64,000 nt of DNA from Trebonia kvetii (GCF_007827045.1 NZ_RPFW01000007.1:310001-374000); one strand, 5' to 3'. Shown: positions 34,751 to 43,363, counted from the first letter of the stretch. The notes: generated by a model not told the origin, from the letters alone. Numbers and translations are program-made.

Positions 34751-35030
34751 TCAGGATGCCTGCTCGCTGTCGCCGTCTTCCTCGCCACTGGATTCTGGCT
34801 CGGCGTCCTTGGCGCCGAGGGCGTCGGTGATGCGCCTGTTGGCGGCGGCGGCCTGACCGTCGATGCAGTGTCCGGCGCGGCGGGCGACCTCGGTCGCGGG
34901 CACCCCGGAGTTCAGCCGCAGGGACACCGCCGCGTGCCGCAGGTCATACGGGCGGCGGCCCACTGGCCGGGACCGGCCGACATATAGCCAGCGAGCCCGT
35001 CTCCACTACGTTGCCACGCCTTCACAGTGC
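34751..35030 (-). pseudogene. Tyrosine-recombinase (integrase) C-terminal remnant lacking the catalytic Tyr
   Basis: The minus strand reads KAWQRSGDGLAGYMSAGP, then, after a frame change, GRRPYDLRHAAVSLRLNSG, VPATEVARRAGH and CIDGQAAAANRRITDAL. RPYDLRHAAVS is the HxLRH box of actinobacterial integrases. In intact relatives a segment with the active-site tyrosine (VLL-x-VYA) stands between RRAGH and CIDGQ; here it is missing, an in-frame loss of about ten residues. Together with the frame change this shows a dead integrase. The DNA between 34376 and 34750 holds nothing recognisable. Confidence 0.72.
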
Positions 35031-35178
35031 CGCTCGAGCCTTCACCCACCCATGGCACGTTTGCTTGCCATTCTGACGGCGGTGCTGGCGTCCGCTCAGG
35101 CGGTGCTGGTGGCAACGGCGCGGCGCTGTCCGGGTGCGTGCTGTTGGGTGCGGCCGGGTGCTGCTTACTTCCCCGTGC

Positions 35179-36258
35179 CTACGGGCGGGGGAAGGTGACG
35201 GTGATGTCGAGGCCGCCGCCGGGGCGGGCGGTGGCTGCCAGTTCCCCGCCGTGTGCGTCCGCGATGGCGCGGACGATGGCCAGGCCGAGGCCGTGCCCCT
35301 CCCTTCGGCGGGTTCGGGAGTTGCCGAGCCGGCGGAACGGCTCGAACAGCAGGTCCACCTGGTCTGAGGGGACCTCGGGGCCGCTGTTGCGCACTGAAAG
35401 CAGGGCCTGCCCGCCGACGGTCGTCGTCGTTACCTGAACCCAGCCGCCAGGCACGTTGTACCGCAGCGCGTTGTCTACCAGGTTCGCGATCAGGCTCTCC
35501 GCCAGCGCCGGGTCACCGGTGACCGGTGCGGTCTCCAGCCTTGCGTCCAGCCTGACCTGGTGGTGTCCGGCCGTCTCCGTGCGGTCCCGTACGACGGCTG
35601 CGGCGATGCCGCCGAGGTCGGCGGGTTCGCGCCGCTCCAGGCCGCGTTCGCTGCTGGCCAGGGTCAGCAGCGCGTCGATCAGCCGCTGCTGCTGGTCGCC
35701 GAGCCGTAGCACCTTCTCGCAGGCGGACCGCAGCGTGGCGGCGCTGGCATTTGGGTCGGCGAGGGCGACCTGCAGGACGGCGCGCTCGGCGGTGAGCGGC
35801 GTCCGCAGCTCGTGCGAGGCGTTGGCGACGAAGTGCCGCTGCGACGCGAACGCCGCCTCCAGCCGCGCGAACAGGTCGTTGAGCGTCCGGCCGAGGCGGG
35901 CGAACTCGTCGTCGTGCTTGCCTGGTCGCAGCCGCCGGCTCAGGTTGCTGGCCGAGATGTCCATGGCGGTCGCGGTGATGGCGCGCAGCGGGCGGAGCAG
36001 CCGGCCGGCGATCAGCCAGCCGAACGCGACCGACAGCACGGCCGTCACCGCGATCACTGTCGGCCCGGTGCCGGAGCTGAGGATCTCGCGGTAGAGGTTC
36101 GCGGCCGGGTGGGTGACGGCCGGCGGGCCGCCGGACCCGACCTGCTGCACCGACTTGACCGCCAGCAGCGGGACTGAAAGCAAGATCGCGACTGCGGCGA
36201 AGAACAGCGCCGCGTGCACCAGGGTCAGCCGCATCCGCAGCGTCATGGCCGGCATCAT
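35179..36258 (-). CDS. Two-component sensor histidine kinase
   Basis: A 359-residue membrane kinase. TM1 is at about residues 12-33 and TM2 at about 67-87, with a short extracellular loop between, followed by a HAMP linker, the H-box ASHELRTPLT and an HATPase domain (N-box NLVDNALRYN, G-box GHGLGLAIV). The start overlaps the response-regulator stop by ATGA at 36255-36258. The pair is divergent from an ABC exporter operon, a frequent arrangement in which the system senses cell-envelope stress or a peptide and induces the exporter. Confidence 0.93.
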   Translation of the reverse strand: MMPAMTLRMRLTLVHAALFFAAVAILLSVPLLAVKSVQQVGSGGPPAVTHPAANLYREILSSGTGPTVIAVTAVLSVAFGWLIAGRLLRPLRAITATAMDISASNLSRRLRPGKHDDEFARLGRTLNDLFARLEAAFASQRHFVANASHELRTPLTAERAVLQVALADPNASAATLRSACEKVLRLGDQQQRLIDALLTLASSERGLERREPADLGGIAAAVVRDRTETAGHHQVRLDARLETAPVTGDPALAESLIANLVDNALRYNVPGGWVQVTTTTVGGQALLSVRNSGPEVPSDQVDLLFEPFRRLGNSRTRRREGHGLGLAIVRAIADAHGGELAATARPGGGLDITVTFPRP

Positions 36259-36917
36259 GCCGCCCCGATCTGGTAACCGCCGCCGGGCACGGTGCGGATC
36301 ACCGGCGGGTCGCCGAGCTTGCCCCGCAGCCGCCTGATCGTGGTCTTGACCGTCGTGGTGAACGGGTCGGCCATCTCATCCCACGCCCGTTCAAGCAGTT
36401 CCTCCGCCGAGACGGCCCGGCCGCCGGCCGCGAGCAGGCACTCCAGCACGGCGAACTCCTTGGGGCTCAGCTCGAGCCGCCGCCCGGCCCGGTGCGCCAC
36501 CCGCCGGGCGGGGTCGAGGACCACGTCGCCGCCGGACAGCACCGGCGGCGTGGCCGGCGCTGAGCGGCGGCCGAGCGCGCGGACCCGGGCGACCAGCTCG
36601 GCGAAATCGAACGGCTTGGTCAGGTAGTCGTCAGCGCCCAGGCCGAGGCCCTCCACCCGGTCCCTGACCGTGCTCGCCGCGGTCAGCATCAGCACCCGGC
36701 TGCCGGTTCCCGCCGCGACTACCTGGCGGCACACCTCGTCGCCGTGGATGCCGGGCAGGTCCCGGTCAAGCACGATCACGTCGTAGCGGTTGACCGTCAG
36801 GTGCTCGACCGCGTCGTCGCCGTCCAGGGCGACATCGACCGCCATACCCTCCCGGCGCAGCCCGTCCGCCACCGCCTCGGCCAGCACCTCGAAATCCTCC
36901 GCGACCAAGATCCTCAT
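36255..36917 (-). CDS. OmpR/PhoB-family response regulator
   Basis: A 220-residue regulator. The receiver domain starts MRILVAEDFEVLAEAVADGL and has the phospho-acceptor Asp in VIVLDRDLPG and Lys in LTKPFD. The C-terminal winged helix (ELSPKEFAVLECLLAAGG ... VKTTIRRLRGKL) binds DNA. ATG 36917 gives the standard start. Translationally coupled to the downstream kinase, and divergent from the ABC transporter genes with an 86-base gap, so it probably controls them. Confidence 0.94.
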   Translation of the reverse strand: MRILVAEDFEVLAEAVADGLRREGMAVDVALDGDDAVEHLTVNRYDVIVLDRDLPGIHGDEVCRQVVAAGTGSRVLMLTAASTVRDRVEGLGLGADDYLTKPFDFAELVARVRALGRRSAPATPPVLSGGDVVLDPARRVAHRAGRRLELSPKEFAVLECLLAAGGRAVSAEELLERAWDEMADPFTTTVKTTIRRLRGKLGDPPVIRTVPGGGYQIGAA

Positions 36918-37003
36918 GCCTCCACGATGCCAGGCCGGCGGTGCCAGCCGGGTGCCTGCGACGGACACCGCGCTGTCACCGGCCGGCGCGTAGAAACGGC
37001 CGC

Positions 37004-37939
37004 ATGAACACTGCGGCTATCGAAGTCGCCGGGCTGCGCAAGCGGTTCGGCGGGACAACGGCGCTTGACGGCATGACGTTCACCGTGCGGCCCGGCCGGG
37101 TCACCGGCTTCGCCGGGCCGAACGGCGCCGGAAAGTCCACCACGATGCGGGTCATTGTGGGGCTGGACGCGCCCGACGCGGGTACCGCGCTGGTCGGGGG
37201 CCGGCCCTACCAGTCGCTGCGCCGCCCGCTCACCCACGTCGGCGCGCTGCTGGATGCCGCCGCGCTGCAGCCTGGCCGGTCGGCCCGCAACCACCTCCTG
37301 TGGCTGGCCCACTCTCAGGGCCTGACGGCCAGCCGGGTGGACGAGGTCGTCGCACAGTCGGGCCTCCAGGGTGCCATCCGGCGGAAGGCGGGCGGCTACT
37401 CACTCGGCATGCGGCAGCGGCTGGGCATCGCCGCGGCGCTGCTGGGCGACCCTCCGGTGCTCATGCTCGATGAGCCGTTCAACGGCATGGATCCCGAGGG
37501 GATCGTGTGGATGCGCGGGTTCCTGCGGTCGCTGGCCGTCGAAGGCCGGGCGGTGCTGGTCTCCAGCCACCTTATGAGCGAACTGCAGGACACCGCCGAT
37601 CACCTGGTCGTGATCGGCCGTGGCCGGGTGATCGCGGACGCCAGCGTCGCGGAGCTGACCGCGGACGCGTCCGGCGGCCGGGTGTCGGTGCGCACCGCCA
37701 TGCCCGGCCGGGCGGTGGAGGTGCTCAGCGCGGCGGGGGCCGAGGCCGCCGCGACCGGTCCCGGCACGCTCATCATTACTGGCTCCGGCGCTGAGCAAGT
37801 GGCGATGCTGCTGTCGCGGAACGCCGTGCCGTTCTCGGAGGTGTCCGCGCACCGGGCGACGCTGGAGGAGGCGTACCTGGAGCTGACCAGGGACGCGGTC
37901 GAGTTCCGGGCCGCCGCGCCGGGAGGGGAGGCCCGATGA
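37004..37939 (+). CDS. ABC exporter ATP-binding protein
   Basis: A 311-residue ATPase. Walker A GPNGAGKST, signature YSLGMRQRLGIA, Walker B VLMLDEPFNGMD and the switch His in VLVSSHLMSE are intact. Type matches multidrug/bacitracin-type exporters (ABC-2 class). ATG 37004 is the first start after the promoter gap. The stop overlaps the first permease (ATGA at 37936-37939). The substrate is unknown. Confidence 0.95.
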   Translation: MNTAAIEVAGLRKRFGGTTALDGMTFTVRPGRVTGFAGPNGAGKSTTMRVIVGLDAPDAGTALVGGRPYQSLRRPLTHVGALLDAAALQPGRSARNHLLWLAHSQGLTASRVDEVVAQSGLQGAIRRKAGGYSLGMRQRLGIAAALLGDPPVLMLDEPFNGMDPEGIVWMRGFLRSLAVEGRAVLVSSHLMSELQDTADHLVVIGRGRVIADASVAELTADASGGRVSVRTAMPGRAVEVLSAAGAEAAATGPGTLIITGSGAEQVAMLLSRNAVPFSEVSAHRATLEEAYLELTRDAVEFRAAAPGGEAR

Positions 37940-39462
37940 CCGCCGATCCGTACCAGTCGCGCCTGCGGGAAGGACCCTACGGCTTCGCGGACCTGGTGCA
38001 CGCGGAGTGGACCAAGTTCCGGACCGTGCGCGGCTGGGTCATCGCCGTGGCGGTCGCGGCGCTGGCGATCGTGGTTTTCGCGCTGGCACCGGGCCAGCAG
38101 GGTTCGTGCAACACCGTCGGCTGCACCGTGCCGACAGGCCCGGGCGGGGAGGAGGTGTCCGACGGCTTCTACTTCGTGCACCAGCCGCTGACCGGAAACG
38201 GCAGCATCACGGCCCGGGTCACCTCCCTCACCGGCCAGATCCCCGACCTCGCGGGCGCGGCTATGCGGTCAGGGCTCGTCCCGTGGGCTAAGGCCGGGAT
38301 CATCGTCAAGGCGAGCACCACCCCGGGATCGGCGTACGCGGCGATGATGGTCACCGGCAGCCACGGGGTGCGGATGCAGTACGACTTCACCCAGGACCTG
38401 CCCGGTCTTGTCGGCGCCGCCTCCGCAGCCTCCCCGCGATGGCTGCGGCTGACGCGCTCCGGCGACACGATCACCGGCTACGACTCGGCCCACGGCACGC
38501 ACTGGGCCAGGGTCGGGACCGCTACCCTGGCCGGGCTGCCGCCGGCCGCTCAGGTCGGCCTGTTCACCACCTCACCGCAGTACCTGCAGACCTCGCTCGG
38601 CGAGGCGAGCGTCAGCGGCGGGCCGAGCGTGGCCACCGGCGTCTTCGACCACGTCAGCCTGACCTGGCCCGGCGGCTCGTGGGCCGGCGGCAACCTAGGC
38701 GGCGGAGGCGGCGGGCCGGGCAATACGGGATTCAGCCAGGCCGCGGGCACGTTCACCATCACCGGCAGCGGTGACATCGCCCCGGCTGTATCCGGGGGCG
38801 GGGGCGTCGGCGTCACGGTCGCGCAGGCTCTGGTGGGCACGTTCGCCGGGCTCATCGTCCTGGCTGTCGTGGGGGCGATGTTCATGACCGCCGAGTACCG
38901 GCGGCGCCTGATCCTCTTCACGCTCACCGCAGCCCCCCGCCGCGGCCGGGTGCTGGCCGCCAAGGCCGTCGTGGCCGGCGCCGTCACCTTCGCGGCCGGG
39001 CTGGCCGGCGCTGCCATCGCCGTCGTGCTCGGCCAGCGGGTCCTGCGCGGCAACGGCGCCTACGTGTACCCGGCGGGCGCGCTGACCCAGGTGCGGGTGA
39101 TCGCCGGCACCGCAGCGGTGCTCGCGGTCACCGCCGTCCTCGCGCTCGCCATCGGGACGATACTGCGGCGCGGCACCGCGGCGGTCGCCGTGGTCGTCAC
39201 GGTGATCGTCTTGCCCTACCTATTCACGGTGGCCGCGCCCATCCTGCCGTCCCGGGCCGCCGGGTGGCTGCTGCGGGTCACTCCGGCCGCGGCGTTCGCC
39301 GTCCAGCAGACCCTCATCCAGTACCCGCAGGTCAGCAACACCTACACTGCCGCCTACGGCTACTATCCGCTGCCGCCCTGGGCGGGCCTCGCCGTGCTGT
39401 GCGCGTGGGCCGCGCTCGCCCTCGGGCTGGCCGTCTTCCTGCTGCGCCGGAGGGACGCGTGA
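37936..39462 (+). CDS. ABC-2 permease with a large extracellular domain
   Basis: A 508-residue permease. After the cytoplasmic start with HAEWTKFRT and TM1 (about residues 36-55) comes an insertion of about 230 residues. It includes DGFYFVHQPLTGNGSITARV, WAKAGIIVKASTT and SPRWLRLTRSGDTITGYDS, resembling a DUF1349/concanavalin-like beta sandwich that would lie outside the cell. A Gly-rich linker leads to the remaining five TM segments. Such an ectodomain is unusual in ABC-2 permeases and could bind a substrate or ligand. Coupled on both sides by overlapping stop/start codons. Confidence 0.85.
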   Translation: MTADPYQSRLREGPYGFADLVHAEWTKFRTVRGWVIAVAVAALAIVVFALAPGQQGSCNTVGCTVPTGPGGEEVSDGFYFVHQPLTGNGSITARVTSLTGQIPDLAGAAMRSGLVPWAKAGIIVKASTTPGSAYAAMMVTGSHGVRMQYDFTQDLPGLVGAASAASPRWLRLTRSGDTITGYDSAHGTHWARVGTATLAGLPPAAQVGLFTTSPQYLQTSLGEASVSGGPSVATGVFDHVSLTWPGGSWAGGNLGGGGGGPGNTGFSQAAGTFTITGSGDIAPAVSGGGGVGVTVAQALVGTFAGLIVLAVVGAMFMTAEYRRRLILFTLTAAPRRGRVLAAKAVVAGAVTFAAGLAGAAIAVVLGQRVLRGNGAYVYPAGALTQVRVIAGTAAVLAVTAVLALAIGTILRRGTAAVAVVVTVIVLPYLFTVAAPILPSRAAGWLLRVTPAAAFAVQQTLIQYPQVSNTYTAAYGYYPLPPWAGLAVLCAWAALALGLAVFLLRRRDA

Positions 39463-40283
39463 GCTGCGTCGCGCGCCAGGGAACGCAGCGGGCGGACCTG
39501 CGGGGCGCCCGGTACGCGCTGCACGCGGAATGGACGAAGACGCGCACGGCCGGCGGCACGGTCTGGCTGCTGCTCGCCCTCGTCGCCGCGACCGTCGCCC
39601 TCGGCGCTGCGGTGGCCACGGCGACGCGGTGCCCGGCCGCAGGCTGTGGCCAGGATCCCGCCAAGGTCAGCCTGTCCGGCGTCGACCTCGGCCAGGCGGT
39701 CGTCGCCATCCTGGCCGTGCTGGCGATCAGCGGCGAATACGGCACCGGCATGATCCGGGTCACTCTCACCGCGATGCCGCGCCGGACCACCGTGCTGGCC
39801 GCCAAGGCCACCGTCCTCACCGGCCTGGTGCTGGTGGCGGGCACGGTCGCGGTGCTCGGGTCGGTGCTGGCCGGGCGGCTCATCCTACCTGGCAACGGCT
39901 TCACGCCGGCGCACGGCTACCCGCTGCTGTCCCTGGCGGACGGGCCGTACCTGCGCGCCGCCGCCGGGTCGGTGCTGTACCTCAGCCTGGTTGGCCTGCT
40001 CGGTCTCGGCGTGGCAACCGCGATCCGGGATTCCGCGGCAGCGATCGGTGTCGCCCTCGGACTGCTGTACCTGTTCCCGGTCATCGCCGCCGCGGTGTCG
40101 AGCCCGCAGTGGCAACGGCACCTGGAGCAGATCGCACCCATGTCCGCTGGGCTAGCCATCCAGGCGACAACCGGCCTGCGCGGCATGACCGTCAGCCCGT
40201 GGGCAGGCATCGGGGTACTCGCGGCCTGGGCCGCGGGAGCGATGCTGGCCGGCGGGCTGCTGCTGCGGCTGCGCGACGCGTGA
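39459..40283 (+). CDS. ABC-2 family permease
   Basis: A 274-residue permease with about six TM helices. It opens, after a short leader, with YALHAEWTKTRT, like its neighbour, and contains ISGEYGTGMIRVTLTAMPRR, a hallmark of this permease family. Starts at GTG 39459, overlapping the previous stop (GTGA). It probably forms a heterodimer with the preceding permease around the shared ATPase. The next reading frame again overlaps by GTGA but has decayed. Confidence 0.92.
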   Translation: MSCVARQGTQRADLRGARYALHAEWTKTRTAGGTVWLLLALVAATVALGAAVATATRCPAAGCGQDPAKVSLSGVDLGQAVVAILAVLAISGEYGTGMIRVTLTAMPRRTTVLAAKATVLTGLVLVAGTVAVLGSVLAGRLILPGNGFTPAHGYPLLSLADGPYLRAAAGSVLYLSLVGLLGLGVATAIRDSAAAIGVALGLLYLFPVIAAAVSSPQWQRHLEQIAPMSAGLAIQATTGLRGMTVSPWAGIGVLAAWAAGAMLAGGLLLRLRDA

Positions 40284-40850
40284 GCCCGCCCGGGGCAGCA
40301 GGACGCCCGGTGGCGGCACCAGGCGCCCGGCGGGTAGTCGCGCTCTGGGGATGGGCCGGCAGGCGGCGGTTTCCGCTCCTGGCCATGGCGGGCCTGATCG
40401 CCGCCGGGATGTTCGCGACGACGTGGGCGTTCACGCTCACAAGGACCTGGGAGGCCCAGCTCACCGGGAAGGCGGCCTTCGCGCTCCCAGCGGACCTGTG
40501 GTCGAGGCTGGCCGCGGCCATCGCCTGCTGCACCTGGAACTTGGCAGCCTGTACACCCGCCGACCTGTCTGATCTCCTTTCCCGGTACGGCGCTGATCCT
40601 CGTCTCGGTCGTCGCCATCATCGAGGCGGCGGCCTCGGGCTCGCGCCGCCGCGCACGGCCAACCCCCATCCCGGTGCGTGGCTGCTCGCGGGGCCCTACG
40701 CGAGGGCGCTGTCCGGCACGGCACTGCTCGCCGCCGTGGGGCAGTTGCCCTCGGTAACGTCTCGCTGGCGGGGTCGGGCACCCAGAGGATGCCGTCGCGG
40801 TCGGGCTGTTCCTGAGCGGATTCCTGGCGCTTTCCAAGGCAAGAGTCACC
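40280..40850 (+). pseudogene. Frameshifted membrane protein, former fourth gene of the exporter operon
   Basis: Coding-like segments appear in different frames: WAGRRRFPLLAMAGLIAAGM, then HLELGSLYT, then LISFPGTALILVSVVAIIEA, then HPGAWLLAGPYARALSG, then GHPEDAVAVGLFLSGFLALS. Put together they read like one membrane protein of about 180 residues, so the gene carries several frameshifts. GTG 40280 overlaps the permease stop, showing it was once part of the operon. Function is unknown. Confidence 0.6.
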
Positions 40851-40983
40851 CGAGTTCGGCGAGGCGGTCCCGTCCGCGGTGGATTCGGCGCTCGGGGCTT
40901 ACCGGGACGAGAGCCGCCGACTTGCCGTGGCGGTGAAGGGCATCGAGGCGGTGGAGCGTGCACTGCGCGGCGAGCCGTTCTAA
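40846..40983 (+). pseudogene. C-terminal remnant of an unrecognised protein
   Basis: Forty-five codons ending in TAA read SPEFGEAVPSAVDSALGAYR then DESRRLAVAVKGIEAVERAL, an amphipathic helical tail in a frame different from the preceding pseudogene. It looks like the end of a small element-encoded protein. I do not recognise the family. Confidence 0.35.
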
Positions 40984-41116
40984 TCGCCCCGCCACTGGAG
41001 CCGTGAAGAGCGCGCCGGATGAATAAGCATGACCTGTCAGTAGCGTGCCCTCCGGTTAGCTTTCCCAGGTCGTCGGCGTCCCGCTCACCCACATGGCGTA
41101 AGTGAATATGCTAGGG

Positions 41117-41536
41117 CTAATCGATATTCGGAGCCCCGGTTCCGCCCGTTCGTGCTGCCTCCGCGGCGCGCCGGGCGGCTGCGGCCGCAGCAGCGGCGGC
41201 CCGCTCGGCTTCTCGGTGATCCAGCAGCGGACCGCGGACCTTGCGTACTTCCTTGATCCCGAGTGCGGGCTTGATCGTGCGCCGGATATTGCCGAGGTTG
41301 GTCTCCATCGTGGACACGTCCCACCCGGCCACAGGAACGTACTCGTCGAGCTGCTCGGCGACGGTGACGTCCGAGTCACGCTGCCGCCCCGCCTGCGCGA
41401 GCGCGAGCAGCTTGCCGAGCTCGATCTGCGCCTCGACCTCGGTCTTGCGGGACTTCCGGAACCGGAGCTCGCGGCCGGCCAGCGGGTCCCTCCCGGCGTA
41501 CACCTTGGCACGCCACGACCCGCTCGGCAGTAGCTC
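41117..41536 (-). pseudogene. Tyrosine-recombinase (integrase) N-terminal remnant
   Basis: The reverse strand reads ELLPSGSWRAKVYAGRDPLA, then RKSRKTEVEAQIELGKLLAL and TVAEQLDEYVPVAGWDVS, followed by NLGNIRRTIKPALG. This is the arm-binding and SAM-like core-binding region of actinobacterial integrases. There is no proper start codon, and the match ends after KVRGPLLDH, replaced by an Ala-rich tail. The catalytic domain is missing. It lies about 100 bases from the 3' end of the intact tRNA-Met. It may be the other end of the integrase seen at 34751 or belong to a different element. Confidence 0.72.
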
Positions 41537-41634
41537 TATGTGACCGGGCGGCTAGCCGGGCCGACTGCAGAGCAGCAGACTCGTCGGTCCACGAACCAGC
41601 CAAGAATCGACCTGTGAAAGCGTAAAACCGCAGG

Positions 41635-41708
41635 TGGGGCGGGTGGGGCTCGAACCCACGACCGGCAGATTATGAGTCCGCTGCTCTGACCTGCTGAGCT
41701 ACCGCCCC
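41635..41708 (-). tRNA. tRNA-Met (CAT anticodon)
   Basis: A complete 74-base cloverleaf. Acceptor GGGGCGG/CCGCCCC, D-arm GCTC/GAGC, anticodon stem GCGGA/TCTGC with loop CTCATAA, and T-arm GTGGG/CCCAC with TTCGAGC. CCA is not fully encoded. CAT could also be read by a modified tRNA-Ile, but the body resembles elongator tRNA-Met. Its 3' half is repeated four times upstream in the window, marking it as an integration site that stayed functional. Confidence 0.93.
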
Positions 41709-41759
41709 TTGCCAGGCGCAAGGGTATCGCAAATCCGGCCCGCAGTCGGCGTCGTCGGT

Positions 41760-42705
41760 TCAGCCGCGGTAGCCGGCACGGTGCAGGGCCTGGCGGATCG
41801 TGCGTGCCACCTGTTCCGGGTCGGTCCTGATCAGCCAGGCGGGAAAGCGGAGCGTGCGGTAGCCGCCGGCGCCCAGGTCGATGTCGCGTGCCATGTCGTC
41901 CCAGCGTTGCAGCGGGTCCTCGGTGTGCTGTGCGCCGTCGATCTCGACGGCGAGCTTGTATTCGTCCCACGACACGTCGGTCCAGCGTCGCCTGCCCCGC
42001 GCGTCGCGGCGGGCGGCCTGCCTGGTGGGCTCCGGCAGGCGGAAGGCGCGAACCACGCTCCTGGTGAAATCGAGTTCGGACAGCGCCAGGGCGCCGCCGG
42101 CGATGTCGCCGAGGGTCTCCAGGATGAGCTTGCGGCGGCGGAACCTGACCACCTGTTCCGCGGCCTGGCGGGCGTCCTCGACGCGTACCAGTCGCTGCTG
42201 CACGCCTGCCGCGAGGACGGCCATGGCGCCGCGGTCGGTGGCCATCCAGGAGGCGGCGTCGACGATGGACCGCGCGATGCGAGTTCGCCGTGGCTGTTTC
42301 GCTGGATGGATGTCTTCGTCGCTGAGTCGCCGCGAGTAGTGGGTGACGACGGTCAATCCGAGTGGCGCGTTTCTACGCCGGTGGCCATAGGGGACGAGCA
42401 GGTAAATGGGGGTCGGAGTCCTTTCCCTTGTCGTCGAATCCGGTCAGGCCGTCGAGCCGGGCGGCGGTGAGGCCGGCCAGGGCCGCCTGCGGGCCAGCCG
42501 CGAGCAGCGCGACCCGGAGCAGTTGCCGGTCCGTGAGCGGGCCCGACTGGGCGACGAGTACGCCACGGGCCGGCTTCTGCCAGCGGCCAGACGCTACCTT
42601 CCAGCGCAGTTGCTCTTCGCTCAGATGCCGCAGCGCGGCGGCGGAGCTGAGCACGCCTTCTGAGTCGACGAGCGCCTCGGAGAGCGCGGAATTCGGGTGG
42701 TACAT
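41760..42705 (-). pseudogene. DUF559-type endonuclease-like protein with one frameshift
   Basis: The N-terminal part (42705 to about 42410: NSALSEALVDSEGVLSSAAA, then WQKPARGVLVAQSG) has the winged-helix opening of these proteins. The C-terminal part (about 42410-41760) has the VSR-like core VEIDGAQHTEDPLQRWDD then GGYRTLRFPAW. They join if one C is removed from a run of five near 42410 (reading DSDP then IYLLVPYGHRRR). So this is one gene of about 315 codons broken by a single-base change, or a sequencing slip. Such proteins have restriction-endonuclease folds; their role is unknown. It is the first gene beyond the tRNA. Confidence 0.75.
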
Positions 42706-42786
42706 GCGTCAATCGTGAGAGGAGGCTCGGAGCGTCGTCATCCGCGGACAGGAAGCTGTGGATAGTTCGCCGATTATCCACAAGAT

Positions 42787-42850
42787 GAAGATCGTTTAGA
42801 AAATGCCCGTGTCGTTGGCGGGGTCATAACCCCGGTAACGACACGGGCAA
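42787..42850 (+). ncRNA. Structured hairpin element, copy A (covaries with copy at 57240)
   Basis: GAAGATCGTTTAG (42787-42799) is followed by a hairpin. TGCCCGTGTCGTT (42804-42816) pairs with AACGACACGGGCA (42837-42849), and inside it CGGGGT/ACCCCG pair around CATA. A second copy with the same 5' motif and a related loop but different, still complementary stem bases lies at 57240. It could be a terminator, an attenuator or a small structured RNA. No T-run follows. Confidence 0.6.
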
Positions 42851-42875
42851 CGAGTGGAGGCGCGGTTTGGGGCGG

Positions 42876-43338
42876 ATGACGGAGAATTCGAGGGGGTCGC
42901 GGGGACGGAGGGAGAGACGTGTGGGTGGTGGGGTGACTGTTGAGGATGTCGGGGCGATGGTTGAGGCGACGGTGGCGCTGCCGGGGTGTTCGGCAGAGCG
43001 GGCGCTTGCGGCGTTTACCGATCCTGCGTTGCTCGCCGGGTGGTGGGCGCGGGGACGCTGACGACGGATCTGGTGCCCGGGGGGCCGTACTCGGTGGAGT
43101 TCGCGGCGCTCGGGCACACGATGAGCGGGCGGGTTGTGAGCTATGAGCCGGGGCGGTCTCTCGTGTTCACCTGGGGATGGGCGCATGAGCCTGACGGGCC
43201 GCCGGAGACGGTGGCGATCACGGTGACCGGTTCGCCGCGACCAAGATCAACGTCAGCTACAGCGCGCAGAACCCCGACGGCAGTCTGGGCAAGACCGAGA
43301 CGTTCTGCTTCAACTTCGCGACGCAGCGGACGTGTTAG
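42876..43338 (+). pseudogene. SRPBCC/AHSA1-type gene, frameshifted and joined to a foreign 3' end
   Basis: The first part (EATVALPGCSAERALAAFTD then PALLAGWW) continues in another frame as GTLTTDLVPGGPYSVEF and SGRVVSYEPGRSLVFTWGWA, the START-like fold of the AHSA1 family, so one frameshift is needed near 43050. After the codons for ITVTG, at about 43235, the match ends and a different frame reads TKINVSYSAQNPDGSLGKTE, then FCFNFATQRTC and a stop, the tail of an unrelated, probably secreted protein. The locus is a deletion chimera. Confidence 0.6.
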
Positions 43339-43363
43339 CGGAGCGGCGGCAAACGCCGACTGG

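Noticed and set aside
36255..36968. Longer response-regulator start
   Set aside because: The receiver domain begins at MRILVAEDF (36917); the upstream codons overlap the promoter gap and have no family match.
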